A DNA stretch of 64,000 nt from Granulosicoccus sp963833195 (GTDB lineage Bacteria > Pseudomonadota > Gammaproteobacteria > Granulosicoccales > Granulosicoccaceae), in assembly GCA_963833195.1 (NCBI GenBank), contig CAWHXF010000027.1:2046001-2110000 (forward strand). Direction: 5' to 3'. The notes under the pieces were generated by a model that made no database searches, was not told the DNA's origin, and saw only the letters and a list, made by a program, of their open reading frames with translations. This document shows, one piece after another, positions 7,584 to 16,064 of this stretch (the first letter of the stretch is position 1; each line of letters begins with the position of its first letter). The position numbers and the translations under genes were made by a program.

Positions 7584-9020
7584 GAACATCGCCTGCCCGA
7601 TCGCGACGATGCCGAACGACCCGACCGCCAGCACGAGCAGCGCCCACTCGAGCGGACCGGGCACGGGCGCGGGCGGCAGCGCGCCGCCGAACAGCGCCTT
7701 CGCCACGCCGTGCAGCACGAAGTAGGCGAGCGCCGCGGCGATCGAGTAGAGCAGCGTGCGGCGTCCGAGCGCCTTCGGCGCGTCGCCCGCCAGGCCCTGG
7801 GCGATCAGGTAGGCGACGCCGAAGACCAGGATGGCGCCGAGCGCGATGGCCTGCGGCGACCGCTCGTCGAAGCCGAACAACAAGCCCGTCCCCGCATGGA
7901 TGACCACCGCGGCCGCGAAGGCCAGCCAGACCGCCCGTGCGTTCGGCACCGCGACCGGACCGGGCCGCCGCGCCGCGGCGAGCCGCTCCACCGCTTCCCC
8001 GGCCGAGAGGAAGGCGTGCGCCTTGTAGAGCGAATGGGCGACGATGTGCAGCAGCGCCAGCGGAAACAGCGCCAGGCCGCACTGCATGACCATGAAGCCC
8101 ATCTGCGACACCGTCGACCAGGCGAGCGAGGTCTTCGTCACCGACTGCGTCAGCATCACCAGCGCGCCGACGATGGCGGTCAGCCCGCCGATCATCACGA
8201 GCGTCGCGAGCAGCAGGGGCGCAAGCAGCATCAGGTCCGCGAAGCGGATGAGCAGGAAGCCCCCGGCGTTGACGATGCCGGCGTGCAGCAGCGCCGACAC
8301 GGGCGTGGGCGCTTCCATGACCTCCGTCAACCAGCCCTGGGTCGGGAACTGCGCGGATTTCAGCAGCGCCGCGACGGCCAACAGCACGGCGGCCCACACG
8401 GCGCTCGGCGGCGCGGCCCCGTCGCGGGCGAGCGCGAGGATCGTCCCGATGTCGCCCGTACCGAAGCCCGCGCCGAGGATCAGGACAGCGCCGAGCATGG
8501 CCAGGCCGCCGAGCGTCGCGGTCACAGCCTTCTTGCGCGCGGCCCGGCGCGCGCCCACCCGCTCGGAGCGGAACAGCAGCAAGCGGTGCAGGCAGACGCC
8601 GATCGCGATCCACGCCAGCAGCAACTGCAGCAGGTTGCCCGCGATGACGAGCAGCATGACCGCGACCAGCGCCGCGCTCAGCCATCCGGTGAAGGTGGCC
8701 TGACGCGCCTCGCCGTCGAGGTAGGTGGCCGAGTAGCGCAGCACCACCCAGCCGACGAAGGCGACCAGCAGCAGCATCGTGACCGACAGCGCATCGACCC
8801 GCGCGGTGAAGCCCCAGCCGCCGACGTCCACCAGGATCGCGGTCGAGTTCCCGCCCGAGAGCACCACGCAGACGCTCGCGAGCGCGACGGCGATCGATAC
8901 CAGGGCGAGCCGCTCCGCCCGACGCGGGCTCCGGGGGGTTCGGACATCGCCCTCGCGAAAGCTCGAGACCGCGGCGGCCGCCAGGGCGAGCGGGGCGAGG
9001 AAGGGCAAGAGGTCGAACAT
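7503..9020 (-). CDS. dabB: DabB, NuoL-like proton-conducting membrane subunit (C-terminus frameshifted)
   Basis: A polytopic membrane protein of the Proton_antipo_M (NuoL/MrpA) family, 505 residues as read. Antiporter-core signatures include LLKSAQFPTQGWLTEVMEAPTPVSALLHAG and the lysine-bearing HSLYKAHAFLSAGEAVE. In DAB systems it powers DabA with the ion gradient. The reading frame leaves the family near its end, giving GLSPGGRRTARAPLERVV. The expected ending continues in another frame down to 7469. Removing one base from the GGG run at 7582-7584 joins the two, reading MFQLWAYHP. This is therefore a single-base insertion, either sequencing error or mutation. The gene is first in the operon dabB-dabA-photolyase-like and divergent from a LysR gene. 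Confidence 0.9.
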   Translation of the reverse strand: MFDLLPFLAPLALAAAAVSSFREGDVRTPRSPRRAERLALVSIAVALASVCVVLSGGNSTAILVDVGGWGFTARVDALSVTMLLLVAFVGWVVLRYSATYLDGEARQATFTGWLSAALVAVMLLVIAGNLLQLLLAWIAIGVCLHRLLLFRSERVGARRAARKKAVTATLGGLAMLGAVLILGAGFGTGDIGTILALARDGAAPPSAVWAAVLLAVAALLKSAQFPTQGWLTEVMEAPTPVSALLHAGIVNAGGFLLIRFADLMLLAPLLLATLVMIGGLTAIVGALVMLTQSVTKTSLAWSTVSQMGFMVMQCGLALFPLALLHIVAHSLYKAHAFLSAGEAVERLAAARRPGPVAVPNARAVWLAFAAAVVIHAGTGLLFGFDERSPQAIALGAILVFGVAYLIAQGLAGDAPKALGRRTLLYSIAAALAYFVLHGVAKALFGGALPPAPVPGPLEWALLVLAVGSFGIVAIGQAMFPAVGLSPGGRRTARAPLERVVRERHR

Positions 9021-9127
9021 CGAATGGGCCTCGGCGAACGGGTACGTGGCGCGGGGCGCATGATGATCGTTCCCTCCTGGCGGCGATAATTCATTGTTGC
9101 GGCCATGTCGTTCACTAGAATGGAACG
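9021..9127. promoter_or_regulatory. Divergent dab/LysR regulatory region
   Basis: A 107-base region between divergent dabB and the LysR gene. It is locally AT-richer (GATAATTCATTGTTG around 9085-9099). An 8-base inverted repeat, ATCGTTCC at 9066-9073 and GGAACGAT at 9122-9129, flanks it, and the right arm covers the LysR start codon. LysR proteins typically bind such divergent regions and repress themselves. That these arms are the operator is inference. Confidence 0.45.
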
Positions 9128-10054
9128 ATGGACGCCCTGAACTATCACCACTTGCGCTACTTCCACGCGGTCGCGCACGACGGCAACCTGACCCGCGCCG
9201 CCGCGCGGATGCACGTGTCCCAGTCCGCGCTGTCCGCCCAGATCGGCAAGCTCGAGAGCCGGCTCGGGCTGGAGCTGTTCGAGCGACGCGGCAGGCGGTT
9301 GCACCTCACCGAGGCCGGTCGCATCGCGCTCGAACACGCCGACGTGATCTTCGCCGCGGGGGACGAGCTCGTGGCCACGCTCGGCGGCACGGACCGGACG
9401 CGTCGGCTGCTGCGGGTCGGCGCGCTCGCCACGCTGTCGCGCAATTTCCAGATCGGGCTGCTGCGCCCGATGCTCTCGCGCGGCGACGTGGAGGTGGTGC
9501 TGCGCTCCGGCAGCGAGGCGGAGCTGCTGCGCGCGCTGGAGCGACTCGAGCTGGACGTGGTGCTGCTGAACCGCTCGCCGACGCCTGCCACCGCCGCGCC
9601 CTTCGTCTCGCACCTGCTCGCCGAGCAGCGCGTGAGCCTCGTGGGTACCCCTTCACGGCTCGCCGCCGGCGATACGCTCGCCGCGCTGCTGTCGCGCTGT
9701 CCGGTCATCGTGCCCACGGCCGGCAGCGGCATCCGCTCGGGCTTCGACGCGCTCGTGGATCGGCTCGGCGTCGCGCCGCGGATCGTCGCGGAGGTCGACG
9801 ACATGGCCATGATGCGGCTGCTCGCGCGCGAGGACGCGGGGCTCGCCGTGCTGCCGCCGATCGTCGTGGAGGACGAGCTCGCGACGGGGCTACTCGTGGA
9901 GATCGAGCCGCTGAGCGATGTGGTCGAGACCTTTCACGCGGTCGTGGCGGATCGGCGCTTTCCCAATCCGCTCGTCAGGATGCTGCTCGGAGGCGAAGCG
10001 GACTCCGACGATCAGACCGCTATCGGTGCGCGGATCGACGGCTGCGCCTCGTAG
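9128..10054 (+). CDS. LysR-family regulator divergent from the dab operon
   Basis: A 308-residue LysR-type transcription factor. The N-terminal winged helix (residues 5-62: LRYFHAVAHDGNLTRAAARM, then HVSQSALSAQIGKLESRLG) is typical and resembles the NhaR-like subgroup. The C-terminal effector domain follows, with LLRVGALATLSRNFQ as its first strand. Its position next to and divergent from dabB makes it the likely regulator of inorganic-carbon uptake, probably responding to a metabolite of carbon status. Similar LysR genes accompany DAB operons elsewhere. The last 20 residues (GGEADSDDQTAIGARIDGCAS) are low in homology, but the frame closes cleanly. Confidence 0.88.
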   Translation: MDALNYHHLRYFHAVAHDGNLTRAAARMHVSQSALSAQIGKLESRLGLELFERRGRRLHLTEAGRIALEHADVIFAAGDELVATLGGTDRTRRLLRVGALATLSRNFQIGLLRPMLSRGDVEVVLRSGSEAELLRALERLELDVVLLNRSPTPATAAPFVSHLLAEQRVSLVGTPSRLAAGDTLAALLSRCPVIVPTAGSGIRSGFDALVDRLGVAPRIVAEVDDMAMMRLLAREDAGLAVLPPIVVEDELATGLLVEIEPLSDVVETFHAVVADRRFPNPLVRMLLGGEADSDDQTAIGARIDGCAS

Positions 10055-10366
10055 CCCTCGATATGGATGTCGTCGTAGCGGGCGTGAACGGGTCGCGGAC
10101 CTCCGGGTTGATAGAGAGCAGTCACATGGATGGGTGCACGCCGTCGTTGTCGGGCCACGCCTTCAGATGTACAGCATCGGTCCCCGTGCGCACGGGGAAG
10201 CCATGGCGCTACCACCGTGCCACGCGCTGTTCCAGGGTCGATCCCCGCGTGCACGGGGAAGCTCTCGCGAGGAGAACGATACTCACCTTTCTTGCCGCGC
10301 AACGGCCGCCTCTCGTCGTCCGTCTTGTCCTACACGGGACGATCGTCGTCAAGTCCGACGCTCTCG
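10055..10366. other. 312-base gene-free stretch holding the relic CRISPR unit
   Basis: Lies between the LysR stop and the thyA pseudogene end. It contains two type I-E-like repeats and one spacer (10174-10263, listed separately). The flanks show no gene; the right flank (10264-10366) could be a decayed leader, since in E. coli-type repeat orientation the leader would be on that side. No cas gene is found anywhere in the window. Confidence 0.6.
10174..10263 (-). CRISPR. Relic type I-E CRISPR unit: two repeats, one thyA-derived spacer
   Basis: Repeat copies lie at 10174-10202 and 10235-10263, exactly 61 bases apart (29 + 32, the type I-E geometry). The right copy has the core TCCCCGCGTGCACGGGGA; the left copy matches it at about 23 of 29 positions. 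On the minus strand the repeat reads like the E. coli type I-E repeat, so the degenerate left copy would be the leader-distal terminal repeat, as expected for an array end. The spacer at 10203-10234 reads in frame on the plus strand as MALPPCHALFQ, the ThyA catalytic-cysteine motif. The mature crRNA would be antisense to thyA coding sequence. Confidence 0.75.
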
Positions 10367-11256
10367 CTACACTGCCACATCGGCGGGAATCGGCGCGTGC
10401 GGCGCATAGTCCCTGACTTCGAAGTCATCGATCCGATAGCTGTCGATGTCGTCCGGGCGGCGCGTCAGACGCATCGTCGGCCACGCAAGCGGCTCGCGCG
10501 AGAGTTGCTCGCGCGCCTGCGCGACGTGGTTCGAATACAGGTGCACGTCTCCGCCGATCCACCAAGCTCTCCAGGCTTCAGGCCCGCCTGGTCGGCCAGG
10601 CGTCAGCAGCAAGGCGGATGCGCCGACAAAGTTGAACGGCGCACCGAGCAGGAGATCCGCCGAGCTCTGGAAGAGCAGGCAGTCGAGCCGCCCGGACGAG
10701 GTGACGTGGTACTGATAAAGGAGGTGGCAGGGCGGAAGGGCCATCGCGTCGAGCTCACTCACGTTCCAGCCGTGGAAGAGCATGCGCGGCTCGCGGGGTT
10801 CGTCCCGGAGCGTTCCGACGAGCGGCGCGAGCTGATCGTGCTCGCGCCCGTCGGCGCCGCGCCAGCGCCGCCACTGGCGCCCGTACACCGGTCCGAGCTC
10901 GCCCCGCGCGCCGCGAACGCACCGTCTTCAGAGTACCCGCCGCTCGAACTCCTTCTGCGAAAGGTGCTCGCCAGTCTCCGCCCGGTAGCGCGCTACCGGC
11001 CAATCAGTCCATAACGCACGTTCTCCTCGAGCAGCTGCCGGAGTCGTACTTCGGAAACGAACAACAGCATTTCCTTGATCGCCGTCTTCCGGAAACGCGC
11101 CGGTGGTCAGGATCGACGCGGGCGTCCGAGAGATCGAAGCGCAGCATCGCTCCGAACAGCGCGCCGGGTGCCTACCCCCGTGCGGTCGATCCGCTCGTCC
11201 CCCGAGGCCAGGACCCGTTCGAGAAGCTCGAGGTATCGGTACTCGGGGTGCCTCAC
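10367..11256 (-). pseudogene. thyA: thyA pseudogene (thymidylate synthase)
   Basis: Thymidylate synthase pieces run in order across at least three frames. The start is RHPEYRYLELLERVLASGDERIDRTGVGT. Then come ALFGAMLRFDLSDAR, EMLLF and LLEENV remnants, and TDWPVARYRAETGEHLSQKEF. The C-terminal third, from YGRQWRRW to ADVAV, is uninterrupted and keeps ELDAMALPPCH with the catalytic Cys and VHLYSNH. Besides frameshifts, dUMP-binding arginines are altered: the usual SRR reads EPR, and QRS(C/A)D reads QSSAD. The GTG start at 11256 overlaps the corrected lgt stop (GTGA), matching the conserved lgt-thyA order, so this is the native locus in decay. The genome should encode another thymidylate source (thyX or a second thyA). 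Confidence 0.88.
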
Positions 11257-12114
11257 GCCTTGCGCGCCCGACCCGCCATCGCCTCGTCGACGGCGGGCGG
11301 CGTCGGCGCCGGCCGATCGAAGATCCCGCGCCGGTAGCCGATGATCATCATCGCCGCGCCCGCCACGATCATCGGCAGCGAGAGCAATTGCCCCATGGTC
11401 AGCCAGTTCGCCGGCGATGAAGCCGAGGTGCGAATCGGGCTGGCGCACGAACTCGATGCCGAAGCGATACACCCCGTAGAACAGCACGAACAGCCCCGAC
11501 ACGGTCATGCGCGGACGCGGCTTCGACGAGAACCACCACAGCAGCGCGAACATGACGACGCCCTCGAAGATGAACTGGTAGAGCTGGTTCGGGTGGCGCG
11601 GCTCGGGTCCGGCGTGCGGAAACACCATGCCCCAGGGCACGTCGGTGATGCGCCCGTACAGCTCGCCGTTGATGAAGTTGCCGATGCGCCCCGCGCCGAG
11701 CCCCAACGGAAAGGCGGGCGCGAAGAAGTCCGAGACCTGGAAGAAGGTGCGACCGGTGTTCCGGCCATAGAGCCAGAACGCGATCAGCACGCCGATGAAG
11801 CCGCCGTGGAAGCTCATGCCGCGCCAGCCGCCGGGGCCGAACGGGTTCAGCGCCGCGAGCGGATCGCTGAACAACTGCTCGGTCTGGTAGAACAGCAAGG
11901 ATCCGATCTTGCCGCCCGCGATGACGCCGAGCACGATGTAGAACACCGCGTCGCCGATCTCGTCGGGGTGCCAGCCGGAGCCCGGCTGACGCGCACGGTG
12001 CTTCGCCAGCCACCAGCCGGCCATGAAGGCGACGAGATAGGTGACGCCGTACCAGTGCACCGCGAGCGGGCCGAGCTGCAGCGCGACGGGGTCGATGTCG
12101 GGGTACTGCAGCAT
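11253..12114 (-). CDS. lgt: Prolipoprotein diacylglyceryl transferase (frameshift near C-terminus)
   Basis: Lgt transfers diacylglycerol to the lipobox cysteine of prelipoproteins in the inner membrane. Signatures are MSFHGGFIGVLIAFWLYGR, the Lgt motif GLGAGRIGNFINGELYGR, and RHPNQLYQFIFEG. After FVRQPDSHLGFIAG the frame slips near 11410. Skipping one base restores the normal end NWLTMGQLLSLPMIVAGAA, closing at 11253. As written, the open frame runs on through garbled sequence into thyA, to 11107. Because lgt is essential in most Gram-negatives, this extra base is probably a sequencing indel. The corrected stop overlaps the thyA GTG start. Confidence 0.88.
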
Positions 12115-12220
12115 CGCGCGGGTCCGGGACGGCGGCGCCGAAGTATAAGACGGCGCGTCCGATCGGGCCTGCCCGATCGCGGCCCGCCTGCTCGAGTCCC
12201 GCCTGCTGAGTCCCGCCCGA

Positions 12221-13498
12221 TCAGACCTGCCGGAACAGCCCGCCGCACAGGTACCCGGTCTCGGGCATGGACGGCGAGACCGGATGGTCCGGCCCCTGGT
12301 GCAGCGGCTGCAGCAGTTGCAGGCCCGGATGCCCCTTGGGCGCGGCGCGCCGCACCACGTCCACGAGCCCCGTCATGTCCAGCGCCTGCGAGCACGAGGC
12401 CGACAGCAGCAGTCCCCCGGGCGCGAGCAGCCTGAGCGCGAGGCGGTTGTTGAGCTCGTAGTGGCGCATCCCCGCCTCGCGATCCTTCTTCCGCTTGATG
12501 AAGGCCGGCGGGTCCAGCACCACGACGTCGAAGAGCTCCCCTTCATCGAGCATGCGCCGCATGGCCTCGACCACGTCGTCGCGCACGAAGCGCGTCGTGG
12601 CGGCGTGCCCGTTGGTCTCGGCCGCGTCACGCGCGGCATCGAGCGCGGGCGCGGACGAGTCGATGCCGACGACCTCGCGCGCGCCGTGCGCCGCGGCGTT
12701 CAGGGCGAAGCCGCCGAGATAGGTGTACAGGTCCAGCACGCGCGCGCCGTCGACCCAGGGCGCGAGCGCCGCGCGGTTCTCGCGATGGTCGTAGAACCAG
12801 CCGGTCTTCTGCGAGCCGTCCACCGGCACCCGCCACACGAGCCCGTTCTCGCGCACCTCGAGCGCGTCCACCGGGTCGCCCGCCACCTGTTCGCGGTAGG
12901 CGTCGAGCCCTTCGAGCGCGCGCGACGGCGCGTCGTTGCGCATCAGCACGGCATCGATGCCGTCGAGCGCGAGCAGCGCGTCGGTGACGGCGCCCTTCAT
13001 GCGCTCCATGCCGGCGGTCGTGATCTGCACGACCACCACGTGCCCGTAACGATCCACCACGAGCCCGGGCAGCGCATCGCCCTCGCCGTGCACGAGTCGG
13101 TGGTACGGCTCCGGGTAGCGCCGCGCGCGCAGCGCTGCCGCGTCGGCGATGCGCGCGGCCAGCTCGGCGGCGTCGAAGGCGCGATTGCGCGCGCGCGAGG
13201 TGATGCGCGCGGCGATGAGCGAGGCCGGGTTCGCGTGGGCGTGCGCGATGAAGCGACCGTTCGCGGCCTCGATGGCCACGTCGCCGCCGGGCTCCAGCCC
13301 CTTCAGCGGCGTGAGACCGGTATCGATCTCGTTGGAGAAGATCCAGCGGTGCCCGGCGAGCGCACGCCGCTCCTCGCCCTTCTTCAGGCGCAGGACCGGC
13401 GTGCCGCCGTAGGCATCGGGGTCGGGGGCCGCCCTCGCCGGAGCGCGGGTGGGGGCGTCGGCCGGCCGGGCGGCGCTGTTCTTCGATCGATCGGTCAA
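12221..13498 (-). CDS. rlmI: Class I SAM-dependent rRNA methyltransferase, RlmI-like
   Basis: A 425-residue protein with an N-terminal PUA-like domain (VLRLKKGEERRALAGHRWIFSNEI) and a Rossmann methyltransferase domain (VLDLYTYLGGFALNAAAHGA, the SAM site, then VVVLDPPAFIKRKKD and LLLSASCSQ with the catalytic cysteine). This is the COG1092/RlmI arrangement, which makes m5C1962 in 23S rRNA in E. coli. An N-terminal Ala/Pro-rich tail of about 30 residues precedes the conserved part. The very end (PSMPETGYLCGGLFRQV) is close to the family LKGLFLQV ending. It stands alone, about 100 bases after lgt. Confidence 0.88.
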   Translation of the reverse strand: MTDRSKNSAARPADAPTRAPARAAPDPDAYGGTPVLRLKKGEERRALAGHRWIFSNEIDTGLTPLKGLEPGGDVAIEAANGRFIAHAHANPASLIAARITSRARNRAFDAAELAARIADAAALRARRYPEPYHRLVHGEGDALPGLVVDRYGHVVVVQITTAGMERMKGAVTDALLALDGIDAVLMRNDAPSRALEGLDAYREQVAGDPVDALEVRENGLVWRVPVDGSQKTGWFYDHRENRAALAPWVDGARVLDLYTYLGGFALNAAAHGAREVVGIDSSAPALDAARDAAETNGHAATTRFVRDDVVEAMRRMLDEGELFDVVVLDPPAFIKRKKDREAGMRHYELNNRLALRLLAPGGLLLSASCSQALDMTGLVDVVRRAAPKGHPGLQLLQPLHQGPDHPVSPSMPETGYLCGGLFRQV

Positions 13499-13561
13499 GG
13501 GGGCGGGTCCGGAAGGGAGGCGGGCCCGCTAGCGTGGCGAAGCGCGGAGCTTCGCGGTGCG

Positions 13562-14065
13562 TCAGCCCTTGAGCGCGTGAAGGATACGGTCCTCGAGCTC
13601 GCCGCGCACGCCGATGATCTCGCCGAGCTTGGACAGATCGCTTTCGAGCATCTCGACCTCCTCGCCCGAGCCGTCGAAGCCGTCGTACTTGTCGTTGAAG
13701 TCGACCAGGTAGTCGGTCGTCTCGGCGATGGCCGGGTAGACCTCGGCCGCCGCATCCTTGACGGCCTGGCGTCGCTCCTTGCCTTCGATGATGCGCTGGT
13801 ACACCTCGAAGTGGCCCATGGCCGTGTAGTCGACCATGATCTGGCAGAAGCGGCGCAGCTCCTCGGGGTCGACCGAATGGTGCTCGGCGTGGCGCGCCTC
13901 GAACGAGCTGACGCCGGCCAGTCGGCAGTAGCTGACGACGACGTCCTGACGAAGACGCTCCAGCGAGGCGATGGTCGAGGCGAGCCGGCCGCGACGGTCG
14001 GGCACGTCGGCTGCACCGGGTACGGGGCTGACGTCGGAGGTCAGTTCGACGGATGCTTGGGGCAT
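13562..14065 (-). CDS. rsd: Rsd/AlgQ family anti-sigma-70 regulator
   Basis: A 167-residue helical protein of the Rsd/AlgQ family, which binds housekeeping sigma-70 and shifts RNA polymerase toward other sigma factors in stationary phase. Family blocks are RLRQDVVVSYCRLAG, EELRRFCQIMVDYTAMGHFEVYQRI and the C-terminal acidic stretch DFNDKYDGFDGSGEEVEMLESDLSKLGEI. The ATG at 14065 was chosen because the upstream in-frame residues have no homology and GGAG lies about 13 bases before it. E. coli Rsd is 158 residues, so length fits. The gene is monocistronic between rlmI and ycgN. Confidence 0.85.
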   Translation of the reverse strand: MPQASVELTSDVSPVPGAADVPDRRGRLASTIASLERLRQDVVVSYCRLAGVSSFEARHAEHHSVDPEELRRFCQIMVDYTAMGHFEVYQRIIEGKERRQAVKDAAAEVYPAIAETTDYLVDFNDKYDGFDGSGEEVEMLESDLSKLGEIIGVRGELEDRILHALKG

Positions 14066-14308
14066 GGGGAAAGACACTCCGGGGAGGCGGTTCGCAGGGG
14101 GAGCCGACGAGGTCGGGGACTGCCTTCGGGTAGCAAGGACACTGCCACCCACGTCTCGATTTAACCACATGACCGAGCGGTAGGATGCGTGAACTTTCTT
14201 GTCTTCGAGGTGCAGTAAATCGCGCAACCTATTGAAAACACTGAACGGCCGTAGACTTGACACCGAGCGCAACCATGCTACGGGCCGGCACGGTGATGCC
14301 CGGACTCT

Positions 14309-14878
14309 TCAAGGATCGGCGGACGCGACCGACGGCCCCTCCTTCCCGTCCTCGTGCGCGTCGCGCCATTCGAGGATGTGCTCCACCCACTCGTGCACCG
14401 GCACGTCGAGCTCCGAGTGCGCCACGTGGGCCACCGAGATGCCGGCCTCCGCGACCGATGAAGCCCGCCCCGTCACGAGCGGGTGCCACGGCGGCAGCTC
14501 CCGACCGGCCGCGAGCCTGACGTAGGCGCACGTCGCGGGCAGCCAGGCGAGCTTCTGTGCGCTGAGCGGCCTCACCGCCACGCAGTCCGGCACCCGACGG
14601 AAGCGGCGCGCGTAGTCGCGGCATCGGCACGTGCCGATGTCCAGGAGCCGGCAGGCGATGGACGTGAAATGCACCTCCCCCGTGTCCTCGTCCTCGAGCT
14701 TCTGAAGGCAGCACCGCCCGCAGCCGTCGCACAGCGATTCCCACTGCACGTCGCTCATGTCGTCGAGCGCCACGCTCTCCCAGAACGGGCGGCCGTCGGT
14801 TTGCGGGGCGTCGCTCGAATCGCGGTCGGCCGCCGGCGTTCCGGACCCGCTCGTCGGACGCACGGACGGTTCAGCCAT
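14309..14878 (-). CDS. ycgN: YcgN-family cysteine cluster protein
   Basis: A 189-residue member of the YcgN/UPF0260 family. The cysteine cluster CDGCGRCCLQKLEDEDTGEV near residue 50 and the later CRLLDIGTCRCRDY resemble iron-sulfur or zinc cluster motifs. FWESVALDDMSDVQWESLCDG is the conserved N-terminal block. The function is not established in the family. Its ATG overlaps the end of fbp by 8 bases, so the two are co-transcribed. The N-terminal 30 residues are a variable Ser/Asp-rich tail. Confidence 0.88.
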   Translation of the reverse strand: MAEPSVRPTSGSGTPAADRDSSDAPQTDGRPFWESVALDDMSDVQWESLCDGCGRCCLQKLEDEDTGEVHFTSIACRLLDIGTCRCRDYARRFRRVPDCVAVRPLSAQKLAWLPATCAYVRLAAGRELPPWHPLVTGRASSVAEAGISVAHVAHSELDVPVHEWVEHILEWRDAHEDGKEGPSVASADP

Positions 14879-15884
14879 CTTCGGCGTGGTAGCCCACGAG
14901 ACGCTCCACCTCGTTCGCCGAGCCCATCAGCACGGGCACCCGCTGGTGCAGCGAGTCGGGGACGATGTCGAGGATGGGCGTCTCTCCGGTGTGCGCCCTG
15001 CCCCCGGCCTGCTCGATCAGCATGCCCATCGGGCTCGCCTCGTACAGCAGCCTCAGCTTGCCGGCCTTGCCGGACGCCGCGAGCTTCGCGTCCCCGGGGT
15101 AGAGGAACACGCCGCCGCGACACAGGATCCGGTGCACGTCGCCGACCATGGAGCCCATCCAGCGCATGTTGAAGTCCTTGCCGCGCGGCCCCTCGACACC
15201 GGCGAGGCATTCGTCGACATATCGTCCGACGGGCGCGTGCCAGTGCCGGCGGTAGGCCGCGTTGATGGCGAACTCGTTGCTGTCGGCAGGCACCGTCATG
15301 TCCGGGTGCGTCAGCAGGAATTCCCCGATGCCGGCGTCCAGCGTGAAGCCCGCGACGCCGCTGCCGGTCGTGAGCACCAGCATGGTGGCCGAGCTGTAGA
15401 GACAGTAGCCCGCGCACACCTGCTCCCGACCGGGCTTCAGGAAATCCGCATCCTCGGGGGCACGCTCGCCCGCGCAGCGCGTGATGGAGAAGATGGTGCC
15501 CGTGGCGCCATCGACGTCGATGTTGGACGACCCGTCGAGCGGATCCATGGCCAGCAGGTAGTCCCCGCGCGGGTAGCGCGCCGGAATCGGGTAGTGCGTG
15601 TCCATCTCCTCCGAGGCGATGCCCGCGAGCACGCCGGAGCGTTGCAGCGCGTCGATGAACACGTCGTTGGCGAGCAGATCGAGCTTCTTCTGATCCTCCC
15701 CCTGCACGTTCTCCTGTCCGGCCGCGCCGAGCACCCCGGCCAGCTCGCCGCGCCGCACCAGATGGCTGATCCGCTTGCAGGCCGTCGCCACGTCGTTGAG
15801 CAACGCGGTGAACGCGCCGCGCGCCCGGTCCTGGCGGCGGCCCTCGTCGATGATGAACTGCGTGAGTGTGGTGCCGACTTCCAT
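14871..15884 (-). CDS. fbp: Class 1 fructose-1,6-bisphosphatase
   Basis: A 337-residue class I FBPase. It keeps the metal-binding ASEEMD and MDPLDGSSNIDVDGATGTIFSI, and the substrate region YGSS-equivalent YSSATMLVLTTG and RWMGSMVGDVHRIL. It converts fructose-1,6-bisphosphate to fructose-6-phosphate in gluconeogenesis and, in autotrophs, the Calvin cycle. The ATG at 15884 begins the conserved EVGTTLTQFIIDEGRR; upstream in-frame residues are low complexity. ycgN follows with an 8-base overlap. FBPase is consistent with, but not specific for, the carbon-fixation hint from dabAB. Confidence 0.93.
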   Translation of the reverse strand: MEVGTTLTQFIIDEGRRQDRARGAFTALLNDVATACKRISHLVRRGELAGVLGAAGQENVQGEDQKKLDLLANDVFIDALQRSGVLAGIASEEMDTHYPIPARYPRGDYLLAMDPLDGSSNIDVDGATGTIFSITRCAGERAPEDADFLKPGREQVCAGYCLYSSATMLVLTTGSGVAGFTLDAGIGEFLLTHPDMTVPADSNEFAINAAYRRHWHAPVGRYVDECLAGVEGPRGKDFNMRWMGSMVGDVHRILCRGGVFLYPGDAKLAASGKAGKLRLLYEASPMGMLIEQAGGRAHTGETPILDIVPDSLHQRVPVLMGSANEVERLVGYHAEDG

Positions 15885-16064
15885 CGGGGCTCGTCCGTGC
15901 GGGGGGCGGGGGCCGATTGTCGCAGAGCGTGCTCGTCGGCGTTCGACCGCTCGTCGGCGTTCGACCCGCGCGCGTCCGCACGTCAGCGGCCCCGGTGGGC
16001 GCGCCACCCGCCTCGCGTACCATTCCTCGCACCGCTCCCCCCTTCGACATCCCCGAGCCTTCAC

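Noticed and set aside
10070..10098. A possible third repeat copy (PVHARYDD when translated)
   Set aside because: Only about two thirds of positions agree and it is 104 bases from the next copy instead of 61, so chance similarity or a deeply eroded repeat cannot be separated.
10012..10302. Minus-strand open frame of 96 codons with FPVHAGIDPG and PRAHGDRC
   Set aside because: This is the well-known artefact of translating type I-E CRISPR repeats; no protein is encoded.
10367..11256. Programmed frameshifting rescuing thyA
   Set aside because: Several independent frame changes and altered essential arginines make a functional product unlikely.
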